From Bradyrhizobium sp. (lineage in GTDB: Bacteria > Pseudomonadota > Alphaproteobacteria > Rhizobiales > Xanthobacteraceae): a stretch of 64,000 bases of DNA. Made by a program: the position numbers and the translations under genes. The stretch is from contig NZ_SSNA01000059.1 of NCBI RefSeq assembly GCF_004799445.1, positions 118,475 to 182,474 of the forward strand, written 5' to 3'. The notes below the pieces were generated by a model. The model had not been told where the DNA came from, ran no database searches, and worked only from the letters and a program-made list of their open reading frames with translations. Positions 17,160 through 27,440 of the stretch are shown here, piece by piece; position 1 is the first letter of the stretch; each line of letters starts with the position of its first letter.

Positions 17160-19720
17160 CGCAGCACCGCGGCCGGCTTCTGGTTCAGCGCCAGCAATGT
17201 TCCGGCGAGCCCCAATCCTACCGTGACGACCAGCGCTGCCGCCACCACGCCGGCGGCGCTACCGGCCTGCCAGACGAAGCTCAGGGTCATGAGCCGGGTC
17301 ACGATCAGCCAGGCCGCCACCGAGCCGGCGATGACACCGAAAACCGCGGTGGCAAAGCCGATCATCAGATATTCCAGCGCGTAGGCCCCGAGCAGCCGCG
17401 CCCTTGTCGCGCCGAGCGTCTTGAGGATCACCGCGTCGTAGACGCGGTGGCGATGGCCGGCGGCAAGCGCTCCGCCCAGCACCAGAACCGCCGAAATCAG
17501 CGTGACCGCACTGGCGCCGCGGATCGCCAGCACCAGGTTGGTGACGACCGTGCCGATGGTTTCCAGCGCTTCACGCACCCGCACGCTGGTGACCATCGGG
17601 AACGCGTCGGCCACCGACCGGATGATTCGGGCGTCGCCGGCGGAATCCGGGTGGGTCTCGGTCAAGGTCGCGATATGGGTATGCGGCGCGCCCTTGAAGG
17701 CGTTGGGCGAGAATACCAGCACGAAATTGATGCCGAGGCCCTGCCAGTCGACGGTCCGCATGTTTCCAATTGTTGCCGGGATATCGCGACCGAGCACGTT
17801 GACGACGATCTCGTCGCCGAGTTTCAGCCTGAGCCCGTCGGCGATCTTCTTCTCGATTGAGATCAGCGGCGGCCCGTCATAGTTTGGGCCCCACCATTGG
17901 CCTTCGACGATTTTCGAGCCCTTGGGGATTTCGCCGGTCGCGGTGAGGCCTCGGTCGCTCTGCAGCACCCATTCGCTGTCGGTCGAGGGTTTGAGGTCTT
18001 CCGCCCTGACGCCGCGCGCGGCGACGATGCGGCCGCGCAGCATCGGCACGTCCTCGACCGTCGATTGCGGCGCGGTCTGTTTCAGGAAGGCGCTGAAGCG
18101 GTCGGCTTCGGTGGCGGGAATATCGATGAAATAGAACGACGGCGCGCGGTCCGGCAGCGCCGCCAGGAATTGCCGCCGCAGATTGCCGTCGATTTGCGTG
18201 ATCGTGACCAGCACGGTCAGACCAAGACCGAGCGACATCACCACCGAGGGCGTCATTGCGCCGGGCCGGTAGATATTGGCGATGGCAAGACGCAGCATGG
18301 TGACGCGCGTCCGGGGCAGGCGGCGCGCCAGCGCCATCAAGCCGGCGGCGATGCCGCGCAACAGCGCGAACACGGCGATCGAGGATACCACGAACACGGT
18401 GGCGACGCGCTTGTCATAGGCGAGCCCGATCACGACCACGATCAGGAGCGCGATCACCGCGGCCATCAAGGCGAGGTAGCGCCAGCGCGGGCGATGCCAC
18501 GGGCTGGTCACAGCTTCGCGAAACAGCGCCGCCACCGGCACGTCATGCACGCGGCCCAGCGGCCATAGCCCGAACGCGAGCGCGGTCAAAAGGCCATAGA
18601 CGAATGACAGCACGAGTTGATCGACATGCAGCGCCGGCACCACCGGCAGCGGCAACAATTTGCCGAACACATCGACGATGAGGAACGGCAGCGCGGCCCC
18701 GGCGGCAAGACCGATCACCGAGCCGATCACGGCGAGTACGATCACCTGTGTGAGGTAGATCGCAAAGACGTCGCGGCCGGTGGCGCCCAGCGCCTTGAAC
18801 GCGGCGATGACATCGCGGCGCCGGTCGATATGGCTCTTGACGGCATTGGCGACCCCGACGCCGCCGACCAAAAGCGCGGCAAGGCCGACCAGGGTGAGAA
18901 ACTGGGTAAAACGGCTGATGGTGCGCTCGAGTTGCGGCGAGGCGCTGTCGCGGGTGCGGATTTCCCAGCCGGCTTCCGGCAGCGCGCTCCTCGCATCGTC
19001 GGCCAGCACGGTCGCGGCACGATCGCCGGCCGAGTTGTCCGGCAGCCTTACCCGATAGATCCAGCGCACCAGGCTGCCGGGTTGCAACAGCTGAGTGGCA
19101 CGAAGGCCGGCCTCGCTGGCCAGGAATCGCGGCCCGAAGCCGAGGCCGCCGGCGAGCTTGTCGGGCTCGGCACTGAGGACGCTGCGAATCTGAAACGTCG
19201 CGCTGCCGATGCTGACCCGGTCGCCTACCTTGAGATCGAGCCGGGCCAGCAAGGTCTGATCGACCGCCGCGCCGAACAGCCCGTCGCGCTCGGCCAGCAC
19301 ATCCGCCACCGGCAGTTTCGGGTCGAGCGCGACCTCACCGAGCATCGGATAAGTGCCGTCCACGGCCTTGATCTCGACCAGCGCAAGCCGGCCGTCGCCG
19401 GTGCGCGCCATGCCGCGCAGCGTCGCCGTGACGGAAACTTCGCCGCGCGAACGCAGAAACGCGACTTCATCGGGTTTGGCCTCGCGCTGGAACAGGGAGA
19501 AGGCCACGTCGCCGCCGAGCAGCGTGCGGCCCTCGCGCGCCAGTCCCTCGCTGAGGCTGGCCGCCACCGAGCCGACGCCGGCGATCGCCATGACGCCAAG
19601 TGCGATGCAAGCGATGAAGACGTAAAAGCCGCGCAAGCCGCCGCGCAATTCGCGTAACGCATAGCGCAGGGGAAGCGACGCGGCGCGGCCGCCGGCAATG
19701 GGTTCGGAAACCGTCGTCAT
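17150..19720 (-). CDS. FtsX-like ABC transporter permease (YbbP-like)
   Basis: The 856-residue protein has an N-terminal membrane helix, a large periplasmic domain, a block of three helices, a second helix pair and periplasmic domain, and a final FtsX block ending LALNQKPAAVLRNL. This doubled FtsX plan is that of YbbP. With the adjacent ATPase it should form a MacB-type mechanotransmission or lipid/lipoprotein-handling transporter. Its start overlaps the ATPase stop by 4 bp. In E. coli ybbA-ybbP are also divergent from tesA, as here. Confidence 0.9.
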   Translation of the reverse strand: MTTVSEPIAGGRAASLPLRYALRELRGGLRGFYVFIACIALGVMAIAGVGSVAASLSEGLAREGRTLLGGDVAFSLFQREAKPDEVAFLRSRGEVSVTATLRGMARTGDGRLALVEIKAVDGTYPMLGEVALDPKLPVADVLAERDGLFGAAVDQTLLARLDLKVGDRVSIGSATFQIRSVLSAEPDKLAGGLGFGPRFLASEAGLRATQLLQPGSLVRWIYRVRLPDNSAGDRAATVLADDARSALPEAGWEIRTRDSASPQLERTISRFTQFLTLVGLAALLVGGVGVANAVKSHIDRRRDVIAAFKALGATGRDVFAIYLTQVIVLAVIGSVIGLAAGAALPFLIVDVFGKLLPLPVVPALHVDQLVLSFVYGLLTALAFGLWPLGRVHDVPVAALFREAVTSPWHRPRWRYLALMAAVIALLIVVVIGLAYDKRVATVFVVSSIAVFALLRGIAAGLMALARRLPRTRVTMLRLAIANIYRPGAMTPSVVMSLGLGLTVLVTITQIDGNLRRQFLAALPDRAPSFYFIDIPATEADRFSAFLKQTAPQSTVEDVPMLRGRIVAARGVRAEDLKPSTDSEWVLQSDRGLTATGEIPKGSKIVEGQWWGPNYDGPPLISIEKKIADGLRLKLGDEIVVNVLGRDIPATIGNMRTVDWQGLGINFVLVFSPNAFKGAPHTHIATLTETHPDSAGDARIIRSVADAFPMVTSVRVREALETIGTVVTNLVLAIRGASAVTLISAVLVLGGALAAGHRHRVYDAVILKTLGATRARLLGAYALEYLMIGFATAVFGVIAGSVAAWLIVTRLMTLSFVWQAGSAAGVVAAALVVTVGLGLAGTLLALNQKPAAVLRNL

Positions 19721-20451
19721 GAAGCGGCTTCGCGTTCCGCCACCTGTCCGTCGATCCGGCCCGAGCGCAGCCGCACCACCCGGTCACAACGCTGCGCCAG
19801 CGATGTATCGTGGGTCACCAGCACCAGCGTCATGCCGCGCTCGGCATGCTTGGTGAAGAGCAAATCGACGATCTGCTTGCCGGTGGCTTCATCGAGATTG
19901 CCGGTAGGCTCGTCGGCGACCAGAATGGCCGGATCGGGCGCCAGCGCCCGCGCCAATGCGACGCGCTGCTGCTCGCCGCCGGATAATTGCGTGGGATAAT
20001 GATGCAGCCGGTCGCCAAGACCGACCGATGTCAACTCTTGCGCCGCGCGCCGCGCCGCATCGGGATTGCCCGCGAGCTCCAGCGGCACCGCAACGTTTTC
20101 CAGCGCCGTCATGGTCGGAATCAGGTGAAACGACTGGAATACGATGCCGACCTGCCGACCGCGAAAGCGCGCCAGCGCGTCCTCATCGAGGGCATTGAAA
20201 GGGGTACCGTTGACCACCACCTCTCCGCTATCAGGACGCTCCAGTCCGGCCATCACCATCAGCAGCGTGGATTTCCCCGAGCCTGACGGCCCGATCAGGC
20301 CGATCGCTTCGCCCGGTGCCACACTAAGGCTGATATCTTTCAGGATATGGACGCGGGCCGGCCCCGCGCCGAGCGAGAGATTGACGTTCGAGATGGAAAT
20401 GGTGTCCGGTTCGGTGCCGGCCAACGATGAGGGTGCGATGAGACTGTCCAT
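19717..20451 (-). CDS. ABC transporter ATP-binding protein (YbbA-like)
   Basis: This 244-residue ATPase of the LolD/MacB/YbbA type has Walker A GPSGSGKST near residue 50, the signature LSGGEQQRVALARAL, Walker B ILVADEPTGNLD, and an H-loop VLVTHD. It partners the overlapping downstream permease. The start at 20451 gives MDSLIAPSS; the frame runs further upstream only as antisense to the esterase gene. The starts of the two divergent genes overlap by about 14 bp if both are taken at the longest likely form. Confidence 0.92.
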   Translation of the reverse strand: MDSLIAPSSLAGTEPDTISISNVNLSLGAGPARVHILKDISLSVAPGEAIGLIGPSGSGKSTLLMVMAGLERPDSGEVVVNGTPFNALDEDALARFRGRQVGIVFQSFHLIPTMTALENVAVPLELAGNPDAARRAAQELTSVGLGDRLHHYPTQLSGGEQQRVALARALAPDPAILVADEPTGNLDEATGKQIVDLLFTKHAERGMTLVLVTHDTSLAQRCDRVVRLRSGRIDGQVAEREAAS

Positions 20452-21154
20452 GGCTCGGTCATATGGCACTTCCGGCGGCGCGGTCGAGGGGCTGTCGCGG
20501 ATGTTCGTGCACATGCTCGTGTTGGGGCTGGCGCTGATGGGGGTGGAACCGGCCTTTGCCCAGACCTCGGCGGCGGTCGAGGCCAAGCCGGTCAAGATGG
20601 TCGTGCTGGGTGATTCGCTGAGTGCGGGGTTCGGTCTTTCGGGTTCCGACGCGTTTCCGGAGAAGTTGCAAAAAGCATTAAAGGTCAAAGGGATAGAGGT
20701 TGAAATGACGAACGCCGGGGTTTCCGGCGACACCAGTTCGGGTGGCCGTGACCGGCTCGACTGGTCGGTGCCGGAGGGGACCCAGGCCGTCGTCGTCGAG
20801 CTTGGCGCCAATGACGCCTTGCGCGGCACCGATCCCGCGATCACCCGTGCGGCTTTGGCCGACATCGTGACGCGGCTGAAGGCACGCGGAATCGCGGTTC
20901 TGTTGTGCGGGATGCTCGCGCCGCCGAATAACGGCAGTGATTATTCGGCCCGTTTCAATGCGATCTATCCGGACCTCGCCAAGTCCCTTGGGGTGGCATT
21001 GTATCCGTTCTTCCTCGAGGGTGTCGTTGGCGACGCCAGGCTCAATCAGGCGGACGGCATGCATCCGACGGCGGAGGGCGTCGAGGTGATCGTCAAGAAC
21101 ATCCTGCCCAGCGTGGAGGCATTTCTCGGCGCGATATCCGGGCAACGCAGCTGA
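20438..21154 (+). CDS. tesA: Arylesterase / SGNH hydrolase (TesA-like)
   Basis: TesA-like enzymes hydrolyse esters and acyl-thioesters in the periplasm. The 238-residue protein has a signal peptide (hydrophobic MLVLGLALMGVEPAFAQ), the GDSL block VVLGDSLSAGFGL with the catalytic serine, the glycine of TNAGVSGDTS, the GANDALRG asparagine, and the terminal DGMHPTAEG Asp-His pair. Three starts are possible: 20438 (GAGG 6 bases upstream), 20450 and 20501 (GAGGGG about 10 bases upstream). The first two overlap the divergent ybbA-like gene. Gene order tesA/ybbA/ybbP is as in E. coli. Confidence 0.88.
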   Translation: MRLSMARSYGTSGGAVEGLSRMFVHMLVLGLALMGVEPAFAQTSAAVEAKPVKMVVLGDSLSAGFGLSGSDAFPEKLQKALKVKGIEVEMTNAGVSGDTSSGGRDRLDWSVPEGTQAVVVELGANDALRGTDPAITRAALADIVTRLKARGIAVLLCGMLAPPNNGSDYSARFNAIYPDLAKSLGVALYPFFLEGVVGDARLNQADGMHPTAEGVEVIVKNILPSVEAFLGAISGQRS

Positions 21155-21277
21155 AAAGCGGGCAGCGATAACCCTAACACCGTAGTTTTCCCGGAGCGGC
21201 ACGCCGAATGCTTCGCAGAGTCACATAACTACGGTAGAAAATAACGATCGGTGATTCGTTACCGGACTTTGTTACAG

Positions 21278-21325
21278 GGCGTGATCGTTCCCGAGAAACC
21301 GGTGTCCACTTTTCGGGATCACGCC
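21278..21325. repeat. Intergenic palindromic repeat, family 3, copy B
   Basis: GGCGTGATC and GATCACGCC frame an inner segment with CCCGAGAAACCGGTGTCCAC and TTTTCGGG. It lies between the esterase gene and thpR and ends 20 bp before the thpR start, so it would be in the thpR leader. Confidence 0.75.
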
Positions 21326-21345
21326 CCAGCATCGGGAGTCTTGCG

Positions 21346-21882
21346 ATGCCGCGTTTGTTTACTGGACTGGAAATTCCGGCCGAGATCGGCCAGACACTTT
21401 CCTCTTTGCGTGGCGGCCTGCCGGGCGCGCGCTGGATCGACCCCGAAAATTATCACGTCACTTTGCGCTTCATCGGCGATATCGACGGTATCGCGGCCAA
21501 CGAAATCGCCTCGCTGCTGTTCCGGGTCAACCGCAAGCCGTTCGAGGTTGCCGTGCAGGGCCTCTCCAGCTTCGGCGGAAAGAAGCCGCGCGCGGTGGTG
21601 GCCCAGGTGGTGCCGAGCCGGCCGTTGATTGAACTGCAGGCCGAGCTCGAGCGGCTGATGCAGCGCATCGGGCTCGATCCGGAGGGCCGCAAATTCACCC
21701 CCCATGTGACCCTGGCAAGACTCCGCGACGCCTCCACCCAGGACGTTGCGGACTACCTGTCGGTGCGCGGCTATTTCCCGACCCGGGTGTTCACGGCGTC
21801 GCGCTTCGTGCTGTTTTCCTCGCGTGCCTCGACCGGCGGCGGCCCCTATGTGGTGGAGGATTCCTACGCGCTGAGCGCGTGA
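21346..21882 (+). CDS. thpR: RNA 2',3'-cyclic phosphodiesterase ThpR
   Basis: ThpR opens 2',3'-cyclic phosphates on RNA and can join tRNA halves in vitro. The 178-residue protein begins with RLFTGLEIP and has both HxTx catalytic motifs of the 2H phosphoesterase family: YHVTLRFIG near residue 38 and PHVTLARL near residue 120. Length and layout match the family. It stands between two repeats and is probably transcribed alone or with zapE. Confidence 0.93.
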   Translation: MPRLFTGLEIPAEIGQTLSSLRGGLPGARWIDPENYHVTLRFIGDIDGIAANEIASLLFRVNRKPFEVAVQGLSSFGGKKPRAVVAQVVPSRPLIELQAELERLMQRIGLDPEGRKFTPHVTLARLRDASTQDVADYLSVRGYFPTRVFTASRFVLFSSRASTGGGPYVVEDSYALSA

Positions 21883-21907
21883 AGCACGCGCTTGCCCACC
21901 CACTGTC

Positions 21908-22008
21908 GTCGTCACCCGGCTTGACCGGGTGACCCAGTATTCCAGAGCTGAGCGTGCCAGAGCCGAGAGGCCCCGGCGTACTGGATCCCCGCTTGCGCGG
22001 GGATGACG
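21908..22008. repeat. Intergenic palindromic repeat, family 2, copy B
   Basis: Left hairpin CGTCACCCGG...CCGGGTGAC, then CCAGTATTCC and TACTGGATCC, and right hairpin CCCCGCTTGCGCGGGGATGAC. Layout as in copies 6921-7020 and 30411-30510. Confidence 0.8.
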
Positions 22009-22102
22009 ATCTTCGTTCGGGTCGGCAACGGGCAGTTTGCATAGCCCCTGCACCAATTCACGGCTTGCAATTTTCTTAAGCTTGGGGCGGTAAGAGGGGG
22101 CC

Positions 22103-23287
22103 ATGCTGTCTCCCCCGCCCGCATCGTTCCGCGCCCATTATCAGGCTCTCGTCTCCTCCGGCGCGATCGAGCCCGATGCCGCGCAGGAAGAGGTCGCGGA
22201 AGCCTTCGCCGACCTCGACCAACGCCTCGCGCGCTACAAGCCGCTGCGCAAGCAGGGCCTGCTCGGCCGCCTGTTCGCCGACAAGGACGATGCGCGGCCG
22301 CGCGGCCTCTATGTTCACGGCGACGTCGGGCGCGGCAAGACCATGCTGATGGACCTGTTTTTTCAGCACAGCGCGGTCGAGCACAAGCGCCGTGCGCACT
22401 TCCACGAATTCATGGCCGAGGTGCATGAGCGGATCTACGGCTTCCGCCAGAACATCGCGCGTGGCGAGATCGCCGATGGCGATGTGATCGCACTCACCGC
22501 CGCTTCGATTTTCGACCAGGTCTGGCTGTTGTGTTTTGACGAATTCCACGTCACCGACATCGCCGACGCGATGATCCTGGGGCGGCTGTTCGCCAAGCTG
22601 TTCGACCTCGGTACCGTGGTGGTCGCGACCTCCAATGTTGCGCCCGACGAGCTCTACAAAGGAGGCCTGAACCGGGCGCTGTTTCTGCCTTTCATTGCGC
22701 AGATATCGGAACATATGGACGTGCTGCGGCTCGAGGCGCGGACTGATTTCCGGCTGGAAAAGCTTGTGGGCGTGAAAATGTGGCTGGTGCCGGCCGACGC
22801 TGCCGCCGACGCTGCGCTCGACAAGGCCTGGGTCAGCATGAGCGGCAATGCGCCCTGCAGGCCGCGCGATATCTCGATCAAGGGCCGCGTCCTGCATGTG
22901 CCGTGTTCGGCGCATGGCGTCGCGCGATTTTCCTTCGCGGATATCTGTGAAAAGCCGCTCGGCGCCTCCGACTACCTTCGGTTGGCCCACGACTACCACA
23001 CCCTCATGATCGACCGCATTCCCGTGATGGACTATGCGATGCGCAACGCCGCCAAGCGGTTCATTACGCTGATCGACACCCTCTATGACAACGGCGTGAA
23101 GCTGATGGCTTCGGCCGAAGCTGATCCGCTGTCGTTATATGTCGCGAGCGAGGGCAATGAGGCGAACGAATTCAAGCGGACCTCGTCGCGGCTGATCGAG
23201 ATGAGTTCGGAATCCTATCTGGCGCTGCCGCACGGACACAAGGATTCCGCGGCCAGCGGTTCGAGCACGGGGCTCGTGGAGACCTGA
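22103..23287 (+). CDS. zapE: Cell division protein ZapE (AFG1-like ATPase)
   Basis: The 394-residue AAA-type ATPase has Walker A GDVGRGKT at residues 73-80, Walker B LLCFDEFHVTDI near residue 140, and sensor segment VVATSNVAPDELYKGGLNR. These are hallmarks of the AFG1/LACE1/ZapE family. In E. coli ZapE associates with the division ring and destabilises FtsZ polymers. It lies upstream of mdh, a placement common in alphaproteobacteria, separated by a repeat. Confidence 0.94.
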   Translation: MLSPPPASFRAHYQALVSSGAIEPDAAQEEVAEAFADLDQRLARYKPLRKQGLLGRLFADKDDARPRGLYVHGDVGRGKTMLMDLFFQHSAVEHKRRAHFHEFMAEVHERIYGFRQNIARGEIADGDVIALTAASIFDQVWLLCFDEFHVTDIADAMILGRLFAKLFDLGTVVVATSNVAPDELYKGGLNRALFLPFIAQISEHMDVLRLEARTDFRLEKLVGVKMWLVPADAAADAALDKAWVSMSGNAPCRPRDISIKGRVLHVPCSAHGVARFSFADICEKPLGASDYLRLAHDYHTLMIDRIPVMDYAMRNAAKRFITLIDTLYDNGVKLMASAEADPLSLYVASEGNEANEFKRTSSRLIEMSSESYLALPHGHKDSAASGSSTGLVET

Positions 23288-23298
23288 TCACTGTTGCT

Positions 23299-23380
23299 GT
23301 CATTCCGGGGCGCGAGCGAAGCGAACGAGCCCGGAATCTCGAGATTCCGGGTCTGGTCCTTCGGACCATCCCGGAATGAC
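23299..23380. repeat. Palindromic repeat of the GTCATTCCGG family
   Basis: Ends GTCATTCCGG and CCGGAATGAC pair, and an inner AATCTCGAGATT palindrome and GGTCC-TTC-GGACC hairpin are present. It lies between zapE and mdh. A longer relative is at 39244-39366. Confidence 0.8.
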
Positions 23381-23437
23381 AAAAGCGGTCTGATCGAAAT
23401 CGAGGCAAGACCGACAATTGAGCATGCCCCGGCTTGA

Positions 23438-24484
<1,047 letters not shown>

Positions 24485-24642
24485 TCGCTCCGTGAGTTGC
24501 CGGCCGACGGCCGGGCTGGTCGATCTTCGGCACACGGTGATTTCCAGATTCGCCGGTGTCTACGGTGGATCTGGAATCGAGACGCGGCTAACGCGATGGA
24601 ATTACAGAGTATTTTGAATTTGCGCTCGGTGTGGCATATGGT

Positions 24643-24663
24643 ATACCAATCTGAAACGGGTAT
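24643..24663. promoter_or_regulatory. Inverted repeat upstream of sucC, possible operator
   Basis: ATACC, eleven bases, then GGTAT form an inverted repeat, overlapping a GGTATACC palindrome at 24640-24647. It lies 41-62 bp before sucC. The half-sites resemble those upstream of acnA and sucA, but the spacing differs. A role is inferred only. Confidence 0.25.
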
Positions 24664-24704
24664 CGTTGCCGATTGAAGCGCATGAGGATTCGGGGAGCGT
24701 CTGC

Positions 24705-25901
24705 ATGAACATCCATGAATACCAAGCCAAGGCACTGCTGCACGAATTCGGGGTTGCGATCTCCGGGGGTGTGCCGGTGCTGCGGGCTGCCGATGCCGAC
24801 GTGGCCGCGAAGACGCTTCCCGGTCCGGTCTGGGTGGTGAAAAGCCAGATCCACGCCGGCGGCCGCGGCAAAGGCAAATTCAAGGAGGCCAGCGCCGGCG
24901 ACAAGGGCGGCGTCCGCATCGCCAAATCGGTCGCCGAGGTCAATGAATTCGCCAAGCAGATGCTGGGAGCGACGCTGGTCACGGTGCAGACCGGGCCGCA
25001 CGGCAAACAGGTCAACCGGCTCTACATCGAGGAAGGCTCCGACATCGACAAGGAGTTTTATCTTTCGATCCTGGTCAACCGCGAAACCTCCGAAGTGTCG
25101 TTCGTGGTTTCCACCGAGGGCGGCGTCAACATCGAGGACGTCGCGCACAACAGCCCTGAGAAGATCGTCAGCTTCTCGGTCGACCCCGCGACCGGCATCA
25201 TGGCCCATCACGGCCGCACCGTCGCCAAGGCGCTGAAATTGTCCGGCGATCTCGCCAAGCAGGCCGAAAAACTGGTGACGCAGCTCTACACGGCCTTTAT
25301 CGCCAAGGACATGGCGATGCTGGAGATCAATCCGCTGGTCGTCACCAAGCAGGGCCAGCTGCGGGTCCTCGACGCCAAGGTGTCGTTCGACGACAACGCG
25401 CTGTTTCGCCATCCCGACGTGGTGGCGCTGCGTGACGAGACCGAGGAAGACGCCAAGGAAATCGAAGCTTCGAAATACGACCTCAACTACGTCGCGCTCG
25501 ATGGCACCATCGGCTGCATGGTCAACGGCGCCGGCCTCGCGATGGCGACCATGGACATCATCAAGCTCTACGGCATGGAGCCGGCGAACTTCCTCGATGT
25601 CGGCGGTGGCGCCAGCAAGGAAAAGGTCGCGGCCGCCTTCAAGATCATTACCGCCGATCCCAGCGTGAAGGGTATTCTGGTCAATATCTTCGGCGGCATC
25701 ATGAAATGCGACATCATTGCCGACGGCGTGGTCGCCGCGGTGAAGGAAGTGGGCCTCAAGGTGCCGCTGGTGGTGCGGCTCGAGGGCACCAATGTCGAGG
25801 CCGGCAAGAAGATCATCCGGGAGAGCGGCCTCAACGTGCTGTCGGCCGATGACCTCGACGACGCCGCGCAGAAGATCGTCAAGGCCGTCAAGGGAGGGTA
25901 G
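24705..25901 (+). CDS. sucC: Succinyl-CoA ligase (ADP-forming), beta subunit
   Basis: SucC forms the ATP-grasp and CoA-ligase beta subunit that, with SucD, interconverts succinyl-CoA and succinate with ATP formation. The 398-residue product begins [16 protein letters not shown], carries the ATP-grasp residues [12 protein letters not shown] and [10 protein letters not shown], and the C-terminal GGGASKEKV and [10 protein letters not shown] segments. The ATG at 24705 matches the family start. A DUF1579 gene begins 4 bp after its stop and sucD follows. Confidence 0.97.
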   Translation: MNIHEYQAKALLHEFGVAISGGVPVLRAADADVAAKTLPGPVWVVKSQIHAGGRGKGKFKEASAGDKGGVRIAKSVAEVNEFAKQMLGATLVTVQTGPHGKQVNRLYIEEGSDIDKEFYLSILVNRETSEVSFVVSTEGGVNIEDVAHNSPEKIVSFSVDPATGIMAHHGRTVAKALKLSGDLAKQAEKLVTQLYTAFIAKDMAMLEINPLVVTKQGQLRVLDAKVSFDDNALFRHPDVVALRDETEEDAKEIEASKYDLNYVALDGTIGCMVNGAGLAMATMDIIKLYGMEPANFLDVGGGASKEKVAAAFKIITADPSVKGILVNIFGGIMKCDIIADGVVAAVKEVGLKVPLVVRLEGTNVEAGKKIIRESGLNVLSADDLDDAAQKIVKAVKGG

Positions 25902-25905
25902 GCCG

Positions 25906-26385
25906 ATGCCCGCCGATCATCTCGTCGCACCGACGCCGCTGCAGGAGCATCGCAAGCTTGCGGTGTTCGCGGGCGAGTGGGCCGGCGAGGAGATGGTGCA
26001 TCCGTCGCGCTGGACCGAGGGCGGGCCAGCGACCTCGCATGTCGCAGCCCGCATCGATCTCAACGGCTTCTATCTGATCCAGGATACGCGTCAGACCCGC
26101 GACGGCAAGGAATCCTTCGCCACCCATGGCGTGTTCACCTATGACCGCGAGGACCGGCTCTACAAATTGTTCTGGCACGATTCACTCGGCTACTACCCGC
26201 CGTCGCCGGCCTCCGGCGGCTGGACCGGCCAATCGCTGGTCCTGGTGCGCGGCTCACTGCGCGGCAATGCGCGCCACGTCTACGAAGTCATCGACGACAA
26301 CAGCTACGCCATGAAAATCCAGTTCTCGCCTGACGCGGAAGGGTGGGCCGACGTGCTCACCGGCGTCTACCGGCGGATTCACTGA
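25906..26385 (+). CDS. DUF1579 domain protein between sucC and sucD
   Basis: The 159-residue protein matches DUF1579: [18 protein letters not shown] at the start, [23 protein letters not shown], and [10 protein letters not shown], a predicted beta-barrel. The function is unknown. It starts 4 bp after sucC with an AGGGAGGGT ribosome-binding site inside the sucC end and lies 36 bp before sucD, so it is co-transcribed with the succinyl-CoA ligase subunits. Whether it has a TCA-related role is not shown. Confidence 0.8.
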   Translation: MPADHLVAPTPLQEHRKLAVFAGEWAGEEMVHPSRWTEGGPATSHVAARIDLNGFYLIQDTRQTRDGKESFATHGVFTYDREDRLYKLFWHDSLGYYPPSPASGGWTGQSLVLVRGSLRGNARHVYEVIDDNSYAMKIQFSPDAEGWADVLTGVYRRIH

Positions 26386-26421
26386 CCCCTTACCGAACGT
26401 CTCGCGAAAGCACCCTCAATC

Positions 26422-27306
26422 ATGTCCATCCTGATCGGCAAGAATACCAAAGTCATCTGCCAGGGCTTTACCGGCAAGAACGGCACCTTCCATTCGGAAG
26501 CCGCGATCGCTTACGGCACCAAGATGGTCGGCGGCACCTCGCCGGGCAAAGGCGGCGCGACGCATCTCGGCCTGCCGGTGTTCGATACCGTCGCCGAAGC
26601 GCGCGAGAAGACCGGCGCCGATGCCTCTGTGATCTATGTGCCGCCGCCGAGTGCGGCGGATGCGATCTGTGAGGCGATCGACGCGGAAATTCCGCTGATC
26701 GTATGCATCACCGAAGGTATCCCGGTGCTCGACATGGTGCGGGTCAAAAGGTCGCTGAGCGGATCGAAATCACGGCTGATCGGGCCGAATTGCCCGGGCG
26801 TCATGACCGCGGGCGAATGCAAGATCGGCATCATGCCGGCGAATATCTTCAAGCCCGGCAATGTCGGCATCGTCTCGCGCTCCGGCACGCTGACCTATGA
26901 AGCGGTGTTCCAGACCTCCCAGGAGGGACTCGGCCAGACCACCGCGGTCGGCATCGGCGGCGATCCGGTCAAAGGCACCGAATTCATCGACGTGCTGGAA
27001 ATGTTCCTGGCCGATCCCAAGACGACCTCGATCGTCATGATCGGCGAAATCGGCGGATCGGCCGAGGAAGATGCCGCCCAATTCCTGAAAGATGAGGCCA
27101 AGCGCGGCCGCAAGAAGCCGATGGTCGGCTTCATCGCGGGTGTTACGGCCCCTCCGGGACGGCGTATGGGCCATGCCGGCGCGATCATTTCGGGCGGCAA
27201 GGGCGACGCCGGTTCCAAGTCCGCGGCCATGGAATCGGCCGGAATTACCGTCTCTCCGTCGCCTGCAAGGCTCGGAAAGACCCTTGTCGAAAAATTGAAG
27301 TCTTAA
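26422..27306 (+). CDS. sucD: Succinyl-CoA ligase, alpha subunit
   Basis: SucD binds CoA and carries the phosphohistidine intermediate. The 294-residue protein has the CoA-binding [13 protein letters not shown] near residue 14 and the phosphorylated histidine H251 in [14 protein letters not shown]. The [10 protein letters not shown] segment is also typical. It ends 134 bp before sucA. Confidence 0.97.
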   Translation: MSILIGKNTKVICQGFTGKNGTFHSEAAIAYGTKMVGGTSPGKGGATHLGLPVFDTVAEAREKTGADASVIYVPPPSAADAICEAIDAEIPLIVCITEGIPVLDMVRVKRSLSGSKSRLIGPNCPGVMTAGECKIGIMPANIFKPGNVGIVSRSGTLTYEAVFQTSQEGLGQTTAVGIGGDPVKGTEFIDVLEMFLADPKTTSIVMIGEIGGSAEEDAAQFLKDEAKRGRKKPMVGFIAGVTAPPGRRMGHAGAIISGGKGDAGSKSAAMESAGITVSPSPARLGKTLVEKLKS

Positions 27307-27348
27307 TTCATTTCTTGGCTCTTTTCGGCGCGAATATTCGCCTTAAAT

Positions 27349-27369
27349 AGGGTAGAGGTTCTTTACCCT
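27349..27369. promoter_or_regulatory. Inverted repeat upstream of sucA, possible operator
   Basis: AGGGTA, nine bases, then TACCCT form a perfect 6-bp inverted repeat in the sucD-sucA gap, beside the sucA leader hairpin. The half-site resembles that before acnA. Confidence 0.3.
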
Positions 27370-27392
27370 GCTGGTCCGGTTGCCGGACCAGC
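27370..27392 (+). promoter_or_regulatory. Hairpin in the sucA leader
   Basis: GCTGGTCCGG and CCGGACCAGC form a perfect 10-bp stem with loop TTG, ending 48 bp before sucA. There is no T-tract, so it is not a standard terminator. It could stabilise the sucA mRNA 5' end or the sucD 3' end. Confidence 0.55.
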
Positions 27393-27440
27393 CGCCGCGC
27401 CGTCTTCCACGCGCGAACTAAAAATCACCAGGACGCCACC

